Program-made: the position numbers and the translations under genes
DNA from: Vibrio sp. 10N.261.45.E2
Lineage (GTDB): Bacteria; Pseudomonadota; Gammaproteobacteria; Enterobacterales; Vibrionaceae
Assembly (NCBI RefSeq): GCF_002875705.1
Contig: NZ_MCZZ01000048.1
Span: 1-60,227, forward strand
DNA length: 60,227 nucleotides
Reading direction: 5' to 3'
Part shown: one piece after another, positions 18,596-27,340 of the stretch
How the letters are laid out: the number at the start of each line of letters is the position of its first letter
Position numbering within the stretch: position 1 is the stretch's first letter
Notes under the pieces: generated by a model
What the model was told of the DNA's origin: nothing
Seen by the model: the letters and a program-made list of their open reading frames with translations, nothing else
The model's database searches: none

Positions 18596-19706
18596 AAGAC
18601 AATACGCTAATCAAACGAATCCATACCTTGCCTATCGCGTTGAACACAAAGTTATCGCCACTATAAACAATCACATCCGCTTGGCCACCGACTCGGAGCA
18701 TGCCTTGCATCTCATCTCGTTCAAATTCTATGGTGATAGGAAGCATCTGTGTTTGACGCAACCAACCCGTTTGTTGGCTAGCTTGAGCAAGTTTACCTGC
18801 TTGATCATTTTGCCCCCAATCAACACCCCAATCGATACTACTTACGCGCCCTTTTACCAATTTGCCCGGTGCAAAATCTAACGCCACTTCAACTTCATCA
18901 CCGACCGTTACATTACCTAGGCTGTTCTCTCGATAATAAGCTTCAATCCAAATATCTTCGGTTGAAACAAAAGTCATAATCGGTTGGCCTGCTGATGCGT
19001 AAAAACCCTCAGACAAGCTGAAGTTAGAAACTCCACCTTGTGTTGGTGCCGTAATTACGGTGCGTTCTAGGTTCAATTGAGCTTGTTCAAGTGCCAGCAA
19101 CGCCGCTTTCACTTGGCTATTTTCTTGGCCTTCTTTACCCATTTGTTTCTTAGCACGGTCAAGATCAGCTTCTGCATTCACAACAGCTGCTCGAGAAGTC
19201 GCTAATGCTGCACGCGCTTTATCAGCGTCGGATTTAGAAACAACACCTTTGTCGGCCATCTCTAAAACACGCTTGGCTTGTAGCTTAGTATTTTGTCTTT
19301 CAACAATTGCTGAAGTCAGTTTTGCTTGAGCAGATGCAATGCTAGCGGTTTGAGCACCGACATTTTGACCAGCGATCTCTAAATTTTGCTCAGCTTGTTG
19401 CACAGCAATTTGATAATCGGATTCGTCTAGAATCGCTAGCTTGTCGCCTTGATTCACCAGCTGATTAGGTTGAACAAGAATATCGAGAACTTTACCCGAT
19501 ACCTCTGGCTTAATTGGAACGATATAACCTTTGACACGAGCATTATCAGTAATAGGGATGATGCGGTCTGAAATGATACTGAAGATCAACATGAACGCCA
19601 CGAACAACAATAAGTAGTTGGTGACCTTTCTTACTTTGTCTTTTCCATTTTCTTGCTGGCCAACTTCTTCCTTGGCTTCTTGCGCATTCCCGTTGACTTC
19701 TGACAT
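18585..19706 (-). CDS. HlyD family secretion adaptor (membrane fusion protein)
   Basis: A 373-residue periplasmic adaptor with one N-terminal membrane helix (about 30-50), a biotinyl-lipoyl-like half in KVLDILVQPNQLVNQGDKLAILD, an alpha-helical hairpin of roughly 100-210, and a beta-barrel domain after 240. It resembles EmrA/AaeA-type adaptors and should connect the DUF2955 pump to an outer-membrane factor encoded elsewhere. Start behind AGAAGGGAGT. Divergent from the AraC gene at 19859, its likely regulator. Confidence 0.88.
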   Translation of the reverse strand: MSEVNGNAQEAKEEVGQQENGKDKVRKVTNYLLLFVAFMLIFSIISDRIIPITDNARVKGYIVPIKPEVSGKVLDILVQPNQLVNQGDKLAILDESDYQIAVQQAEQNLEIAGQNVGAQTASIASAQAKLTSAIVERQNTKLQAKRVLEMADKGVVSKSDADKARAALATSRAAVVNAEADLDRAKKQMGKEGQENSQVKAALLALEQAQLNLERTVITAPTQGGVSNFSLSEGFYASAGQPIMTFVSTEDIWIEAYYRENSLGNVTVGDEVEVALDFAPGKLVKGRVSSIDWGVDWGQNDQAGKLAQASQQTGWLRQTQMLPITIEFERDEMQGMLRVGGQADVIVYSGDNFVFNAIGKVWIRLISVLSYVR

Positions 19707-19858
19707 GGGACTCCCTTCTAGATAACTAACATCAACAAAATTAATACTTTAAAAATAAACCCGGCGATGGAAAACTCAAGTAAATAGGGTTAGATTTAGT
19801 AAACAAAACGTTGCAAATGATATGCACGTCTAATAATGCAACTATATACAAGGATTGT

Positions 19859-20860
19859 ATGCTCATGACCTCCAGTCACTACCAAGTCCCGGTAATTCAA
19901 ACGAACTACGCCAAGATTCTGGTTCAGGTATTTTCTGACTATGGTCTCGATTTACACCTGTTGCTCAAAGATTCAGGTTTACCGCCCGATCTCATTGAAT
20001 CAGAAAGCGATTTTGTGCCATCGGAATCGATTAAACGTCTGATTTATCTGACATCCGCCCAACTTGGTGTTTCTCGGTTCACCGATATTCTCGGACTCGC
20101 ATTTCGACGTCGAATCATCCCAAATGTCTTGCATCAATTTACCGAATTCGAAACCATTGGTGATGCACTAAAACAGATCAATTCAATCTTTGCCTATGAT
20201 TCACCAGGCAGTAGAGTCGAGTTTATTCAAGAACACGGTCAGAACTGGTTTTGCCGCACAGCCCCAGAAGACAACTCCCCTATGTTTCAATGGGGCGAAG
20301 CTTTTGCGATTACATATATCATTGAATTAATAACCATTTTATCCCAATCGCCATGGTTACCTAATAAGGTGCGTCTGCAAGGACATGATATCGATGTCGT
20401 TAAAACACTGGTGCCAAGTAGCTGCCAATTGTTTGTTGATCAGTCGTCGACGGCTGTGCTTATTCCTGAAGAAATCTTACAACTCCCAATTCGCCTAACC
20501 TCTAAAGAACTCAGTGCCAAACCGACGCTTATTGAGTGGCACACCAGCTTTACCGATAGCGTTTATGAGCTTCTAAAGCCGTACATGAAAGAACAAGATC
20601 TCTCTCTTGAAGAAGCAGCTGAGCTACTCAACTTTTCAGTGCGAACGTTCCAACGCAAACTCAAGAATGAAAACACCACTTATCGAAAGATCAAAGAGAA
20701 CCTGATGTTTTCGGTAGCTTGTGAACTGATGGAAGAAGGACATACCCTGACCTACATCTCTAGCCAACTCGGCTACACCAACATCTCGCACTTTTCTCGT
20801 GCGTTTAAGCGCGTCTCAGGGTTAACCCCCAAAATCTATCAACGCTCGATTTCGGCTTAG
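19859..20860 (+). CDS. AraC family transcriptional regulator
   Basis: A 333-residue regulator of the OruR/ArgR-like type. The N-terminal half is an Arabinose_bd-like domain; the C-terminal AraC domain (about 235-330) has two helix-turn-helix motifs, ending SQLGYTNISHFSRAFKRVSG and LTPKIYQ. The start is ambiguous: ATG at 19859 is 4 bp from AGGA, ATG at 19865 is 10 bp. It probably controls the divergent HlyD-DUF2955 operon. It is similar to the decayed AraC gene at 23791-24789, so the two are likely paralogues. Confidence 0.87.
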   Translation: MLMTSSHYQVPVIQTNYAKILVQVFSDYGLDLHLLLKDSGLPPDLIESESDFVPSESIKRLIYLTSAQLGVSRFTDILGLAFRRRIIPNVLHQFTEFETIGDALKQINSIFAYDSPGSRVEFIQEHGQNWFCRTAPEDNSPMFQWGEAFAITYIIELITILSQSPWLPNKVRLQGHDIDVVKTLVPSSCQLFVDQSSTAVLIPEEILQLPIRLTSKELSAKPTLIEWHTSFTDSVYELLKPYMKEQDLSLEEAAELLNFSVRTFQRKLKNENTTYRKIKENLMFSVACELMEEGHTLTYISSQLGYTNISHFSRAFKRVSGLTPKIYQRSISA

Positions 20861-20909
20861 GTTTAGGTTTAGGCTCCGCTCTCACCGATTAGTTAATTGC
20901 AACACACGC

Positions 20910-21995
20910 CTAACCAAGGACAATGGCCGCTGCACTGCCCGAGCCTGAACTAGAGCTAGAGCTAGAGCTAGAGCTACACACTCTATTTCGCCCATTACCT
21001 TTAGCGCGGTAAAGCGCCTTATCCGCACTGCGATAGGTCGCTTCGGCTTGTGCCTGTATTTCAGACACACCACTGCTCACAGTCAGGTTCAGTGTTGTTC
21101 CTTTGGCTATCACTTCTTTCAATCGATACATCGCCTCAAACGCTTCTGCCAAGTTAGTTTCGGGCATTAATATAGCGAACTCCTCACCGCCTACTCGCGC
21201 TACGATATCAGTATCTCGACTGTTATTTCTCAGCAGTTCAGCGACCTCTTTTAATGCGGAATCACCTTGGTCATGGCCATGGTTATCATTGATTGCCTTG
21301 AAGTGATCCAAGTCGATCAGCGCCAAACAAGAATGTGTATAGCCATAACGCTCCGCTAAGTTTGAATAATGGTTGAGATCTTTATCAAAACGGCGACGGT
21401 TCCAACACCCTGTTAGGGAATCGGTGTCCACCAGCATTCTTAATCGATGCTCTAATACTTTGCGTCGGCTAATGTCCGTAAAGGTCACAACGTATTTATT
21501 ATTGTGCGGCAGGATTTCGGTTAGCTTTTCCACTACAACGTTGACAGTAAACTGCTCGCCAAGTCGACTGACCCCACTCAACTCACCTTTCCACCTATGA
21601 TTTTCCTTAAGTGAATGAGTGATAGTCGATATCAAACTGCTGTTATTCATGAAGCAGAGATCAGAAATCGGGCGAGACTCGACTTGATTAAAGGCATAAC
21701 CTGAAACTCTAGAGAACTGTTGATTAACTTGTATGACCCTCAACTGACTATCGAGAACGATAAAACCAGCGACGCCATCAATGATCGCTTCAGACAAGTT
21801 ATTCTTGCTTTGAGCCATTTCATGTCGATATAGGCGTGCAGTGATGAGCGTGCTGATTAAAAACAACATGCACACCGAAAAAACCATGGACGTCGTAGAG
21901 GCTATACTCAGCAACCACAAGCTAAATGCGATATTGAGGACAAGTGCTGATACCACGTATAACGGCATTTTTCGGTCATAACTTAACTTGTTCAT
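20910..21995 (-). CDS. Diguanylate cyclase with PAS domain and poly-serine tail
   Basis: A 361-residue protein: two membrane helices (about 10-55), PAS (65-180), GGDEF domain (190-340) with intact active site GGEEF at 269-273 and an RDTD inhibitory site at 260-263 spaced five residues before it, so it should make cyclic di-GMP with product inhibition. The C-terminus ends in ten consecutive serines (341-350) and GSGSAAAIVLG, which lie outside the fold and are encoded by a hexanucleotide repeat. I prefer the ATG at 21995; an in-frame GTG at 22022 is possible. Monocistronic. Confidence 0.9.
   Translation of the reverse strand: MNKLSYDRKMPLYVVSALVLNIAFSLWLLSIASTTSMVFSVCMLFLISTLITARLYRHEMAQSKNNLSEAIIDGVAGFIVLDSQLRVIQVNQQFSRVSGYAFNQVESRPISDLCFMNNSSLISTITHSLKENHRWKGELSGVSRLGEQFTVNVVVEKLTEILPHNNKYVVTFTDISRRKVLEHRLRMLVDTDSLTGCWNRRRFDKDLNHYSNLAERYGYTHSCLALIDLDHFKAINDNHGHDQGDSALKEVAELLRNNSRDTDIVARVGGEEFAILMPETNLAEAFEAMYRLKEVIAKGTTLNLTVSSGVSEIQAQAEATYRSADKALYRAKGNGRNRVCSSSSSSSSSSGSGSAAAIVLG
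20951..20976. repeat. Hexanucleotide tandem repeat (TAGAGC)4
   Basis: Four exact TAGAGC units plus a partial one. Read on the minus strand they are AGC TCT codons giving Ser-Ser pairs in the cyclase tail. Unit gain or loss keeps the frame and changes tail length by two serines. Confidence 0.9.
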
Positions 21996-22101
21996 AGTTT
22001 GCTCTGGTGATGGGCGAATCACTATGATGGCTAAGTTTTAAGTGAAATGTTTACCATTTTGCGACACATACAAATTCAACTTATATAACTACTCTGGAGG
22101 T

Positions 22102-23106
22102 CTAGTTATTAAGCAAGAAGAGCAAACTGCCACCACTGAGAGAGCTGCCATAGTTGAAGTTAATCCCAATACCAAAGTTATCAAAGAAGTAAGAATCATA
22201 AGGGGCATCGAACACTAACCCAGCGCCGAATTCATAGTAATAGTGCGTGTCTAAGGGGTCCGTCAAATCGCCCGCAACATCAATTCGTCTAAAGTTATAG
22301 TGAACCTGAGGATTCTTTAACGACCAAGCATCAAGCGAAACATTTTGCCTAAACTCCAGCTCATTAATGAATCGCATCCCTTCAGGGTTTCCGATATCAC
22401 CATCGTTCGCTTCACCCCAGCCAGCCCCATAGAAATAACGTGCTCTAGAAGAGACATTCCAACTGCCCCACTCTTGTTTCTTTAAATACTTGAGTTTGAC
22501 TGAAGGCTCGCCAATCAATGCCCACGCAGAAGTATTTAACGCGTAACCGTCCAACTGAGATTGAAATGCTTGAGAGTAGCTGTTGTTGTATTCGTACTTA
22601 TTGCGGTAATAGAACAAGTGAGTGCCCAAGCCATAAGCGATAGACCAACGCTGGGTTAAATGATTTTGAACTCCGAAGAAACCATACAGGCCTAATACTG
22701 AGTCTTTATTCGGGTTCACACGACGATCAGAAGTAACGTCTGATGAGATTTCAACATCTTGTTCAGAGAGCGCATAAGACCCTCGTACAGACCAAATTAG
22801 ATCAAAATCAGGGTTGTCGGTTTTCATCACCGAAGAATAAGGGATAGAGCCCACACTCACTTTGCTTCGAGTATCGATGGTTTTATCAGAACCAAAACCA
22901 TTGTCGTTCAAGTTGATAAATGAATTAGGGTCAAAATCAACAAAGCCAATTGAAACGGCATCACTGTCTGTCAGCGCAATAGAAGCCGCGAAGATTTTCT
23001 CTAAACGATGTTGAATCGCTTCATTGGAGGCATAGGCCGAGGATGAGATTAGGCCAGTTAAGATCAGAGTAATAGAAGAGAAATACAGCTGTTGGTGGAA
23101 AAGCAT
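22102..23106 (-). CDS. Outer-membrane beta-barrel protein (solitary autotransporter-barrel-like)
   Basis: A 334-residue exported protein. The signal peptide is about 1-27 (ending SSAYAS); the rest is rich in alternating aromatic and polar stretches such as WNVSSRARYFYGAGWGEAN and HYYYEFGAGLVFD, as in beta barrels. It resembles the Vibrio 'solitary outer membrane autotransporter barrel' family, though I cannot confirm this. The ATG at 23106 is chosen over one six codons upstream because GGAGTCAACTTA precedes it. No passenger domain is present. Confidence 0.65.
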   Translation of the reverse strand: MLFHQQLYFSSITLILTGLISSSAYASNEAIQHRLEKIFAASIALTDSDAVSIGFVDFDPNSFINLNDNGFGSDKTIDTRSKVSVGSIPYSSVMKTDNPDFDLIWSVRGSYALSEQDVEISSDVTSDRRVNPNKDSVLGLYGFFGVQNHLTQRWSIAYGLGTHLFYYRNKYEYNNSYSQAFQSQLDGYALNTSAWALIGEPSVKLKYLKKQEWGSWNVSSRARYFYGAGWGEANDGDIGNPEGMRFINELEFRQNVSLDAWSLKNPQVHYNFRRIDVAGDLTDPLDTHYYYEFGAGLVFDAPYDSYFFDNFGIGINFNYGSSLSGGSLLFLLNN

Positions 23107-23475
23107 TAAGTTGACTCCATTCAAACTTATGCTTCAAGTGTAATTGGTAACTTAACTATTTCAATCAGAGAGTTAACGGTGTGGTTGATACTGCTCTCAG
23201 TTCCAACTGCAGGAGCGTGGCCAAATCGATGGATCCCCAAAGTTCTTCTACGTCTTGGATTCTAAAATGAATAATCATAAGCACCTCTGTCTAAATTGGA
23301 GTCTTATCTTGGATCATTCTGAAACCGGATACTTACCATAATACGCCACACCCAGATTAATGAATGTTTACGAATCTGTTGGGTGAAGTGGTCGTTCATA
23401 AGAACTAATTAACGCAGGATGACAAGTGGGAAAACAAAAACCTAACTGCTCGATTAACTTTGTCGGACTGAAAAC
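23107..23475. other. Intergenic region upstream of the barrel gene
   Basis: No gene seen. Probably contains the promoter of the barrel gene and leftover sequence from the decayed porin locus. Confidence 0.4.
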
Positions 23476-23505
23476 AAAAAGTAAGCCACCATAGGCTCAC
23501 TTTTT
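23476..23505 (-). terminator. Terminator downstream of the porin remnant
   Basis: Stem AAAAAGTAAGCC pairs with GGCTCACTTTTT (one mismatch), loop ACCATA. It lies 30 bp beyond the stop of the porin remnant on the minus strand, so the original transcription unit's end is preserved. Confidence 0.65.
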
Positions 23506-23534
23506 GGGTCTAAACAAGATAATGAGTAGCAGAA

Positions 23535-23780
23535 TTAGATAAAGACTCTCGCTCTAATACCGAATACCCAAGCGCTGCTTTCATTTGAGAACGCAGGATC
23601 CTTTATGTACTGGATATCAGGCGTGACTTGAAAGTGCTCTCCAAACTGCATGTTATAGTAGATTTCAGCTGTCCATTGGTCTGTATTACCACTTATCGCT
23701 TTCGCATCAGCTTCAAAGGAATGTAGTTTTTCTCTGGTTCTCTTATCGTCTACTCTCTTAAAAATAGGTTGGAACTGATG
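23535..23780 (-). pseudogene. C-terminal remnant of an OprB-type carbohydrate porin
   Basis: An 81-codon minus-strand frame with no start, bounded by an in-frame TAG at 23781-23783. It reads like the last strands of OprB-family porins: WTAEIYYNMQFGEHFQVTPD, IQYIKDPAF and the terminal WVFGIRARVFI with a C-terminal aromatic. The 5' part of the gene is missing, since the AraC pseudogene ends only 10 bp upstream. A deletion probably fused the regulator's 3' side to the porin tail. Confidence 0.7.
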
Positions 23781-23790
23781 CTATCCAACT

Positions 23791-24789
23791 TTAGCAGTGT
23801 TCTTTCCGGTACTGTCTTGGCGTCATGTTCATTTGTCGCTTAAAGGCTCGCGTAAAGTGAGAGGAGTCGGAATAGCCCATCTTTGCGCCAACTTGAGTAA
23901 TCGATAAATCTGGTTGCTTGAGCAATTCCAAAACCTGCTCCAAAACCAACTCTTCGATCAACGTTTTGTACACCACCCCTTCATTTTCCAGACGACGCTG
24001 AATCGTTCTGACATGGATATTTAAAATTTCAGAGGCCAAGCTAATTGGAAGTTTCCCCATCGTGAGATAAGGCTTGATCACGAGCTTAAAGGCACTAAGA
24101 AATGAGCTAGGCAACATAGGAGATGGTTCAAGTGTTTGGGCGACCTTTGGTAGAACAATCGGCGCAAGCATGATCTCTTCTGGAATCTCAAAAGCCGTGA
24201 CCGGTCTGTGTGTGTAAAACTGAGCACTGCCCATTTGTGGTAAAGGCTGAAAACAATCAAGGTCTTCGCTCTGAATACCGACTTCCGATGGCTTCCAACG
24301 GCCCTGTGTTAATACAGAAATCAGCTCGTTGATAAAGATAACCGAGAACAATTCAGCAAACTTAAACCAAGGTGCGTTAGTAAATGGCTTCTCGCGAACA
24401 AACCACCACTTGCCTCCGGATTGCTTGGTATAGATATTGGTACCATTGGATATGAGCTTCAACTGCTCTCCAAATTGGTCGAGCGCACTTTTTAGCGAAT
24501 CTTGCTGACTCAATTTGGCCACGAATCAAGGCACATAGGTTTGCTTGCAAAAGCTCCACATAAATAGCGAGAACTCTTCTCTCGATGTTGATTCACCCAT
24601 AATCTTGACCACATTTTTAACCGTAGTCTCAGGAAGATAGTCGTAGTGATCATTACTCGTGAGAATGTCATTGGGGATTTTTGCACTGCGTATTAGGGTG
24701 TAGATGTCACCATCGATATGTTTAAACATTTCGGCAAACAGCTCGACTTCTTTCTTATCTACAACCGTCATTTGAGGGATATTGGGCAT
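23791..24789 (-). pseudogene. AraC family regulator interrupted by one in-frame TGA
   Basis: One continuous frame of 333 codons encodes an AraC regulator like the one at 19859, with a single stop, TGA at 24526-24528, after FCKQTYVP and before FVAKLSQQD. Both sides align with the family: the C-terminal part keeps a complete AraC domain ending GAKMGYSDSSHFTRAFKRQM. A CGA to TGA change would explain it. Start at 24789 behind AGAGGAAAGG. A GTG at 24522 right after the stop could restart a 243-residue DNA-binding fragment, so residual function is possible. Next to a porin remnant, its likely former target. Confidence 0.8.
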
Positions 24790-24956
24790 CCTTTCCTCTA
24801 CACTTATTCCATTGGATAATTCTGGTTTTTCACCTTGATAAATATAGCAGAATAAACGGTTCAACACATGGGCTTACTGAGCGTAACGTACTAATTAAAA
24901 TAACGAATAAACAATTAGTTAATGGCCATGCTTAATGTTAAACCCCTGCTGAAATT

Positions 24957-25385
24957 TTACTGAACTGCCAGCTCAGATCTGCGTACCCAGAATGCTCGAA
25001 CGTGGTCGTAAATCATATTGAATACAAACGCGTAAATGGTAATAAAAATGGTCACACCGATGTCCATCAAAAATGCCTGCCATATGCCCACCTGAAGCAA
25101 GTAAGCCATCACAGGGATCGTCGCTATCAGTAAACCAGCTTCAAACAGCACAACATGAAAAACGCGTAATTTCAGCGAGCGTTTTGACTTTTCACCCGTG
25201 AAGTAGCGATCAAAAATACGGTTAAAACAGTAATTCCAAACCATTGCGATGGTAGCCACAACTATCATGGTTCCTGATAAGGTATTCACATCATGATCGG
25301 TAAATATCACTAAGCCTATGATTGAAAGCGTTACCGCCAAAACTTCAAATAACACAGAGTGAAACACTCTTTCTAACGTACTCAT
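24957..25385 (-). CDS. PACE family multidrug efflux transporter
   Basis: A 142-residue protein with four membrane helices in two similar halves (bacterial transmembrane pair). Conserved features are ERVFHSVLFE in the first half and RVFHVVLFEAG in the second, with the acidic Glu in each first helix, and WNYCFNRIFD. AceI-type relatives export chlorhexidine and short diamines by proton exchange. Divergent from a LysR gene with a perfect T-N11-A dyad between, as in AceI/AceR. Confidence 0.88.
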   Translation of the reverse strand: MSTLERVFHSVLFEVLAVTLSIIGLVIFTDHDVNTLSGTMIVVATIAMVWNYCFNRIFDRYFTGEKSKRSLKLRVFHVVLFEAGLLIATIPVMAYLLQVGIWQAFLMDIGVTIFITIYAFVFNMIYDHVRAFWVRRSELAVQ

Positions 25386-25463
25386 ACATTCCTCTAATAA
25401 TCTAATACGTGTTGGATGAGCGAGGATTATGTCATCGGAAATAATAAGAGAAAGTTAACAGCC

Positions 25464-25478
25464 ATCACGATTAGTGAT
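25464..25478. promoter_or_regulatory. LysR box ATCAC-N5-GTGAT
   Basis: ATCACGATTAGTGAT is a perfect dyad with the T-N11-A core of LysR recognition sites. It lies in the 136-bp divergent interval between the PACE gene and the LysR gene, 43 bp before the latter. Confidence 0.65.
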
Positions 25479-25521
25479 AGCCTGAGCGTGAATACCCATT
25501 TTGTATTGAATGAGAAATAAC

Positions 25522-26424
25522 ATGTACAGTTTTGAGCAACTAAAAGTCTTCGTCACGGTGTGTGAGAGTGGCTCTTTCTCTGCCGCAGCACGCAAGCTGA
25601 AACGTGCTCAGTCCGGGGTCAGTCAGTCGATCGCCAACCTAGAGATCGCCATCGACCAAGAGCTGTTTAGCCGAGAAAAAAACATCCCCGTTTTAACCAA
25701 CACAGGTAAAGCCTTATTACCCGTTGCTAAGTCCATTCTTGACCAGCAAAAGTACTTCGATCAAAAAGTTGAATCACTGACCCAAGAAGATGAGCATGAG
25801 CTGATCATTGCTATTGATGAAAGCATCATAGATAAGAACTTCATTAAGATAATCAGTTCATTAGCTGATCAATTCCCCATCACACACTTTGATATCATTA
25901 CGACCTCAACCTTCGATGTGGAAGACCTAGTAAGACGTGGAAAAGCGCACCTAGGCATCATCTACGCAGACGGCGAACTTAAGGTCGACATGGACTCCTT
26001 CTTACTCGGTCAGGCACGTTTCCTAACGGTAAGCTCAGCCACTCATGAACTGAGTAAAATGCCCGTAGTACAAGATTCCGATCTCAAGCGTTATCGCCAA
26101 TGTGTGCATCGCAGCTCAAAGCAGCGCGAACTGTGGTTCACCTACGGCATTAGTTCAATGCTTTGGTATGCGAACAACCACAAAACCATTGTTGATCTCG
26201 TCGAACAGAATGTAGGTTGGGCAAATGTGCCCGAAATGATGGTGATGGAAGGTATTCAAAAAGGCGATCTTGTCGCGCTACCGGTCTCGCACGAGCATGG
26301 TGGCTGGATTACCCCTGTGGGGTGTTTAGTGTCTCGCAGCCATATCAACGGCCCAGTTCTCACCAGCCTTATCGAGAAGCTTAAGGAACATTCACTGCAA
26401 TACAATCAATGGCAAGCCAACTAA
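25522..26424 (+). CDS. LysR family regulator, likely activator of the PACE gene
   Basis: A 300-residue LysR protein with N-terminal HTH (YSFEQLKVFVTVCESGSFSA, KRAQSGVSQSIANLE) and an effector domain from about residue 90. I choose ATG at 25522 because GAGAAATAAC precedes it; ATG at 25510 lacks a ribosome site. Position relative to the PACE gene and the intervening LysR box matches the AceR-AceI pairing, where the regulator senses the exported cation. That role is inferred. Confidence 0.87.
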   Translation: MYSFEQLKVFVTVCESGSFSAAARKLKRAQSGVSQSIANLEIAIDQELFSREKNIPVLTNTGKALLPVAKSILDQQKYFDQKVESLTQEDEHELIIAIDESIIDKNFIKIISSLADQFPITHFDIITTSTFDVEDLVRRGKAHLGIIYADGELKVDMDSFLLGQARFLTVSSATHELSKMPVVQDSDLKRYRQCVHRSSKQRELWFTYGISSMLWYANNHKTIVDLVEQNVGWANVPEMMVMEGIQKGDLVALPVSHEHGGWITPVGCLVSRSHINGPVLTSLIEKLKEHSLQYNQWQAN

Positions 26425-26439
26425 CCAGCCCGATTCTTC

Positions 26440-26475
26440 AAAGCTCCTTTATTTTTGAAAGCTCCTCAATTTTTG
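26440..26475. repeat. 18-bp direct tandem duplication
   Basis: Two head-to-tail copies of AAAGCTCCTYWATTTTTG differ at two positions, directly behind the LysR stop codon. Probably a slippage duplication; no function evident. Confidence 0.7.
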
Positions 26476-26780
26476 AAAAAGCCGTCAATTCAGAGATTCA
26501 ATATCGACGTGGAACTGATGACCGTTACCTCATTTCTGCTTATCTTGCCGATAAATATCTTTATCGTCTGGATAAAACACCCTAGTTGATGTCCCAAAGT
26601 GACATAACTACTATGCGATCCCAACGGGTTTGTCTTTTCAAACGAATAAGATAGACCCAAGTTGCTCTTTAACACCACTGACCAAACTTCAATTCTCCTA
26701 GATAAGCGCCCTGCCTCGCAGTTGCTTATACCGGCTTCAAATAGATCACTTTTTGAATATTAATTCGCACCCAGTTTATG

Positions 26781-26802
26781 AGCGCTCTTCGAGTGCTTTT
26801 TT
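26781..26802 (+). terminator. Terminator-like hairpin AGCGCTC-TTC-GAGTGCT plus T6
   Basis: A 7-bp stem with a G-T pair and six T. It falls inside the longest possible N-terminal extension of the next gene, arguing that translation starts downstream and that this ends the LysR transcript or attenuates the next gene. Confidence 0.55.
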
Positions 26803-26833
26803 ATATCTAAATGAACCTTTTGGAAAATTTGTC

Positions 26834-27211
26834 GTGAACGTTTTAAGAAATATTTGCCCTGAGAAAATGGGTAAAGAGCGTAACAAACGAGAGTATGATT
26901 TACGCGTACTTAATTGTGTCAGTGAAAGCGAATATGAATCGCGTATGGCGGTTTGGAACAGCCTAGCGTTAGCTGCTACTCCATCTGCTTCGGAAACAAA
27001 AGGCTTCATCGATGAGTCTTTCAACAAGCTTCAACAAGACCTGAAAGAAGCGAGCCGTGAGTTGTCGATTAACTACACGGACTTCATTGCAATGGCGCAT
27101 GAAGAGATCAACTACATTAAAGTGTTTGTTGCTGATAAAACTGCACAATACGGTTGGTACGCTGCGATCGCTCTTATGATCATCGGCACGGTCGCTCTGT
27201 GCATTCAGTAA
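26834..27211 (+). CDS. Hypothetical tail-anchored-like membrane protein
   Basis: About 125 residues: a charged N-terminal part with many Lys, Arg and Glu (PEKMGKERNKREYDLR), a helical middle, and one C-terminal membrane helix (WYAAIALMIIGTVALCI) ending two residues later, as in tail-anchored proteins. The start is uncertain: GTG at 26834 has GGA ten bases before it, ATG at 26867 is possible, and the frame is open back to a TTG at 26753 through a terminator-like hairpin. Family unknown. Confidence 0.6.
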   Translation: MNVLRNICPEKMGKERNKREYDLRVLNCVSESEYESRMAVWNSLALAATPSASETKGFIDESFNKLQQDLKEASRELSINYTDFIAMAHEEINYIKVFVADKTAQYGWYAAIALMIIGTVALCIQ

Positions 27212-27265
27212 ACCAAACGGTATGTTAAGTAGAGCAACTTAAATGCCCAGTAAATAAGTACATCT

Positions 27266-27287
27266 AGCACAACTCTATGCTTGTGCT
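27266..27287 (+). terminator. Hairpin after the tail-anchored-like gene
   Basis: AGCACAA and TTGTGCT form a 7-bp stem with loop CTCTATGC, 55 bp after the stop codon. Confidence 0.5.
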
Positions 27288-27291
27288 TTAG

Positions 27292-27327
27292 CTAGAAAAC
27301 AAATGATTAGTTTCATTTGTTTTCTAG
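27292..27327. terminator. Bidirectional terminator near thiE
   Basis: A perfect 15-bp inverted repeat CTAGAAAACAAATGA around loop TTAGTT, between convergent genes and 14 bp from the thiE stop codon. Confidence 0.75.
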
Positions 27328-27340
27328 TATCTACTCCCCT

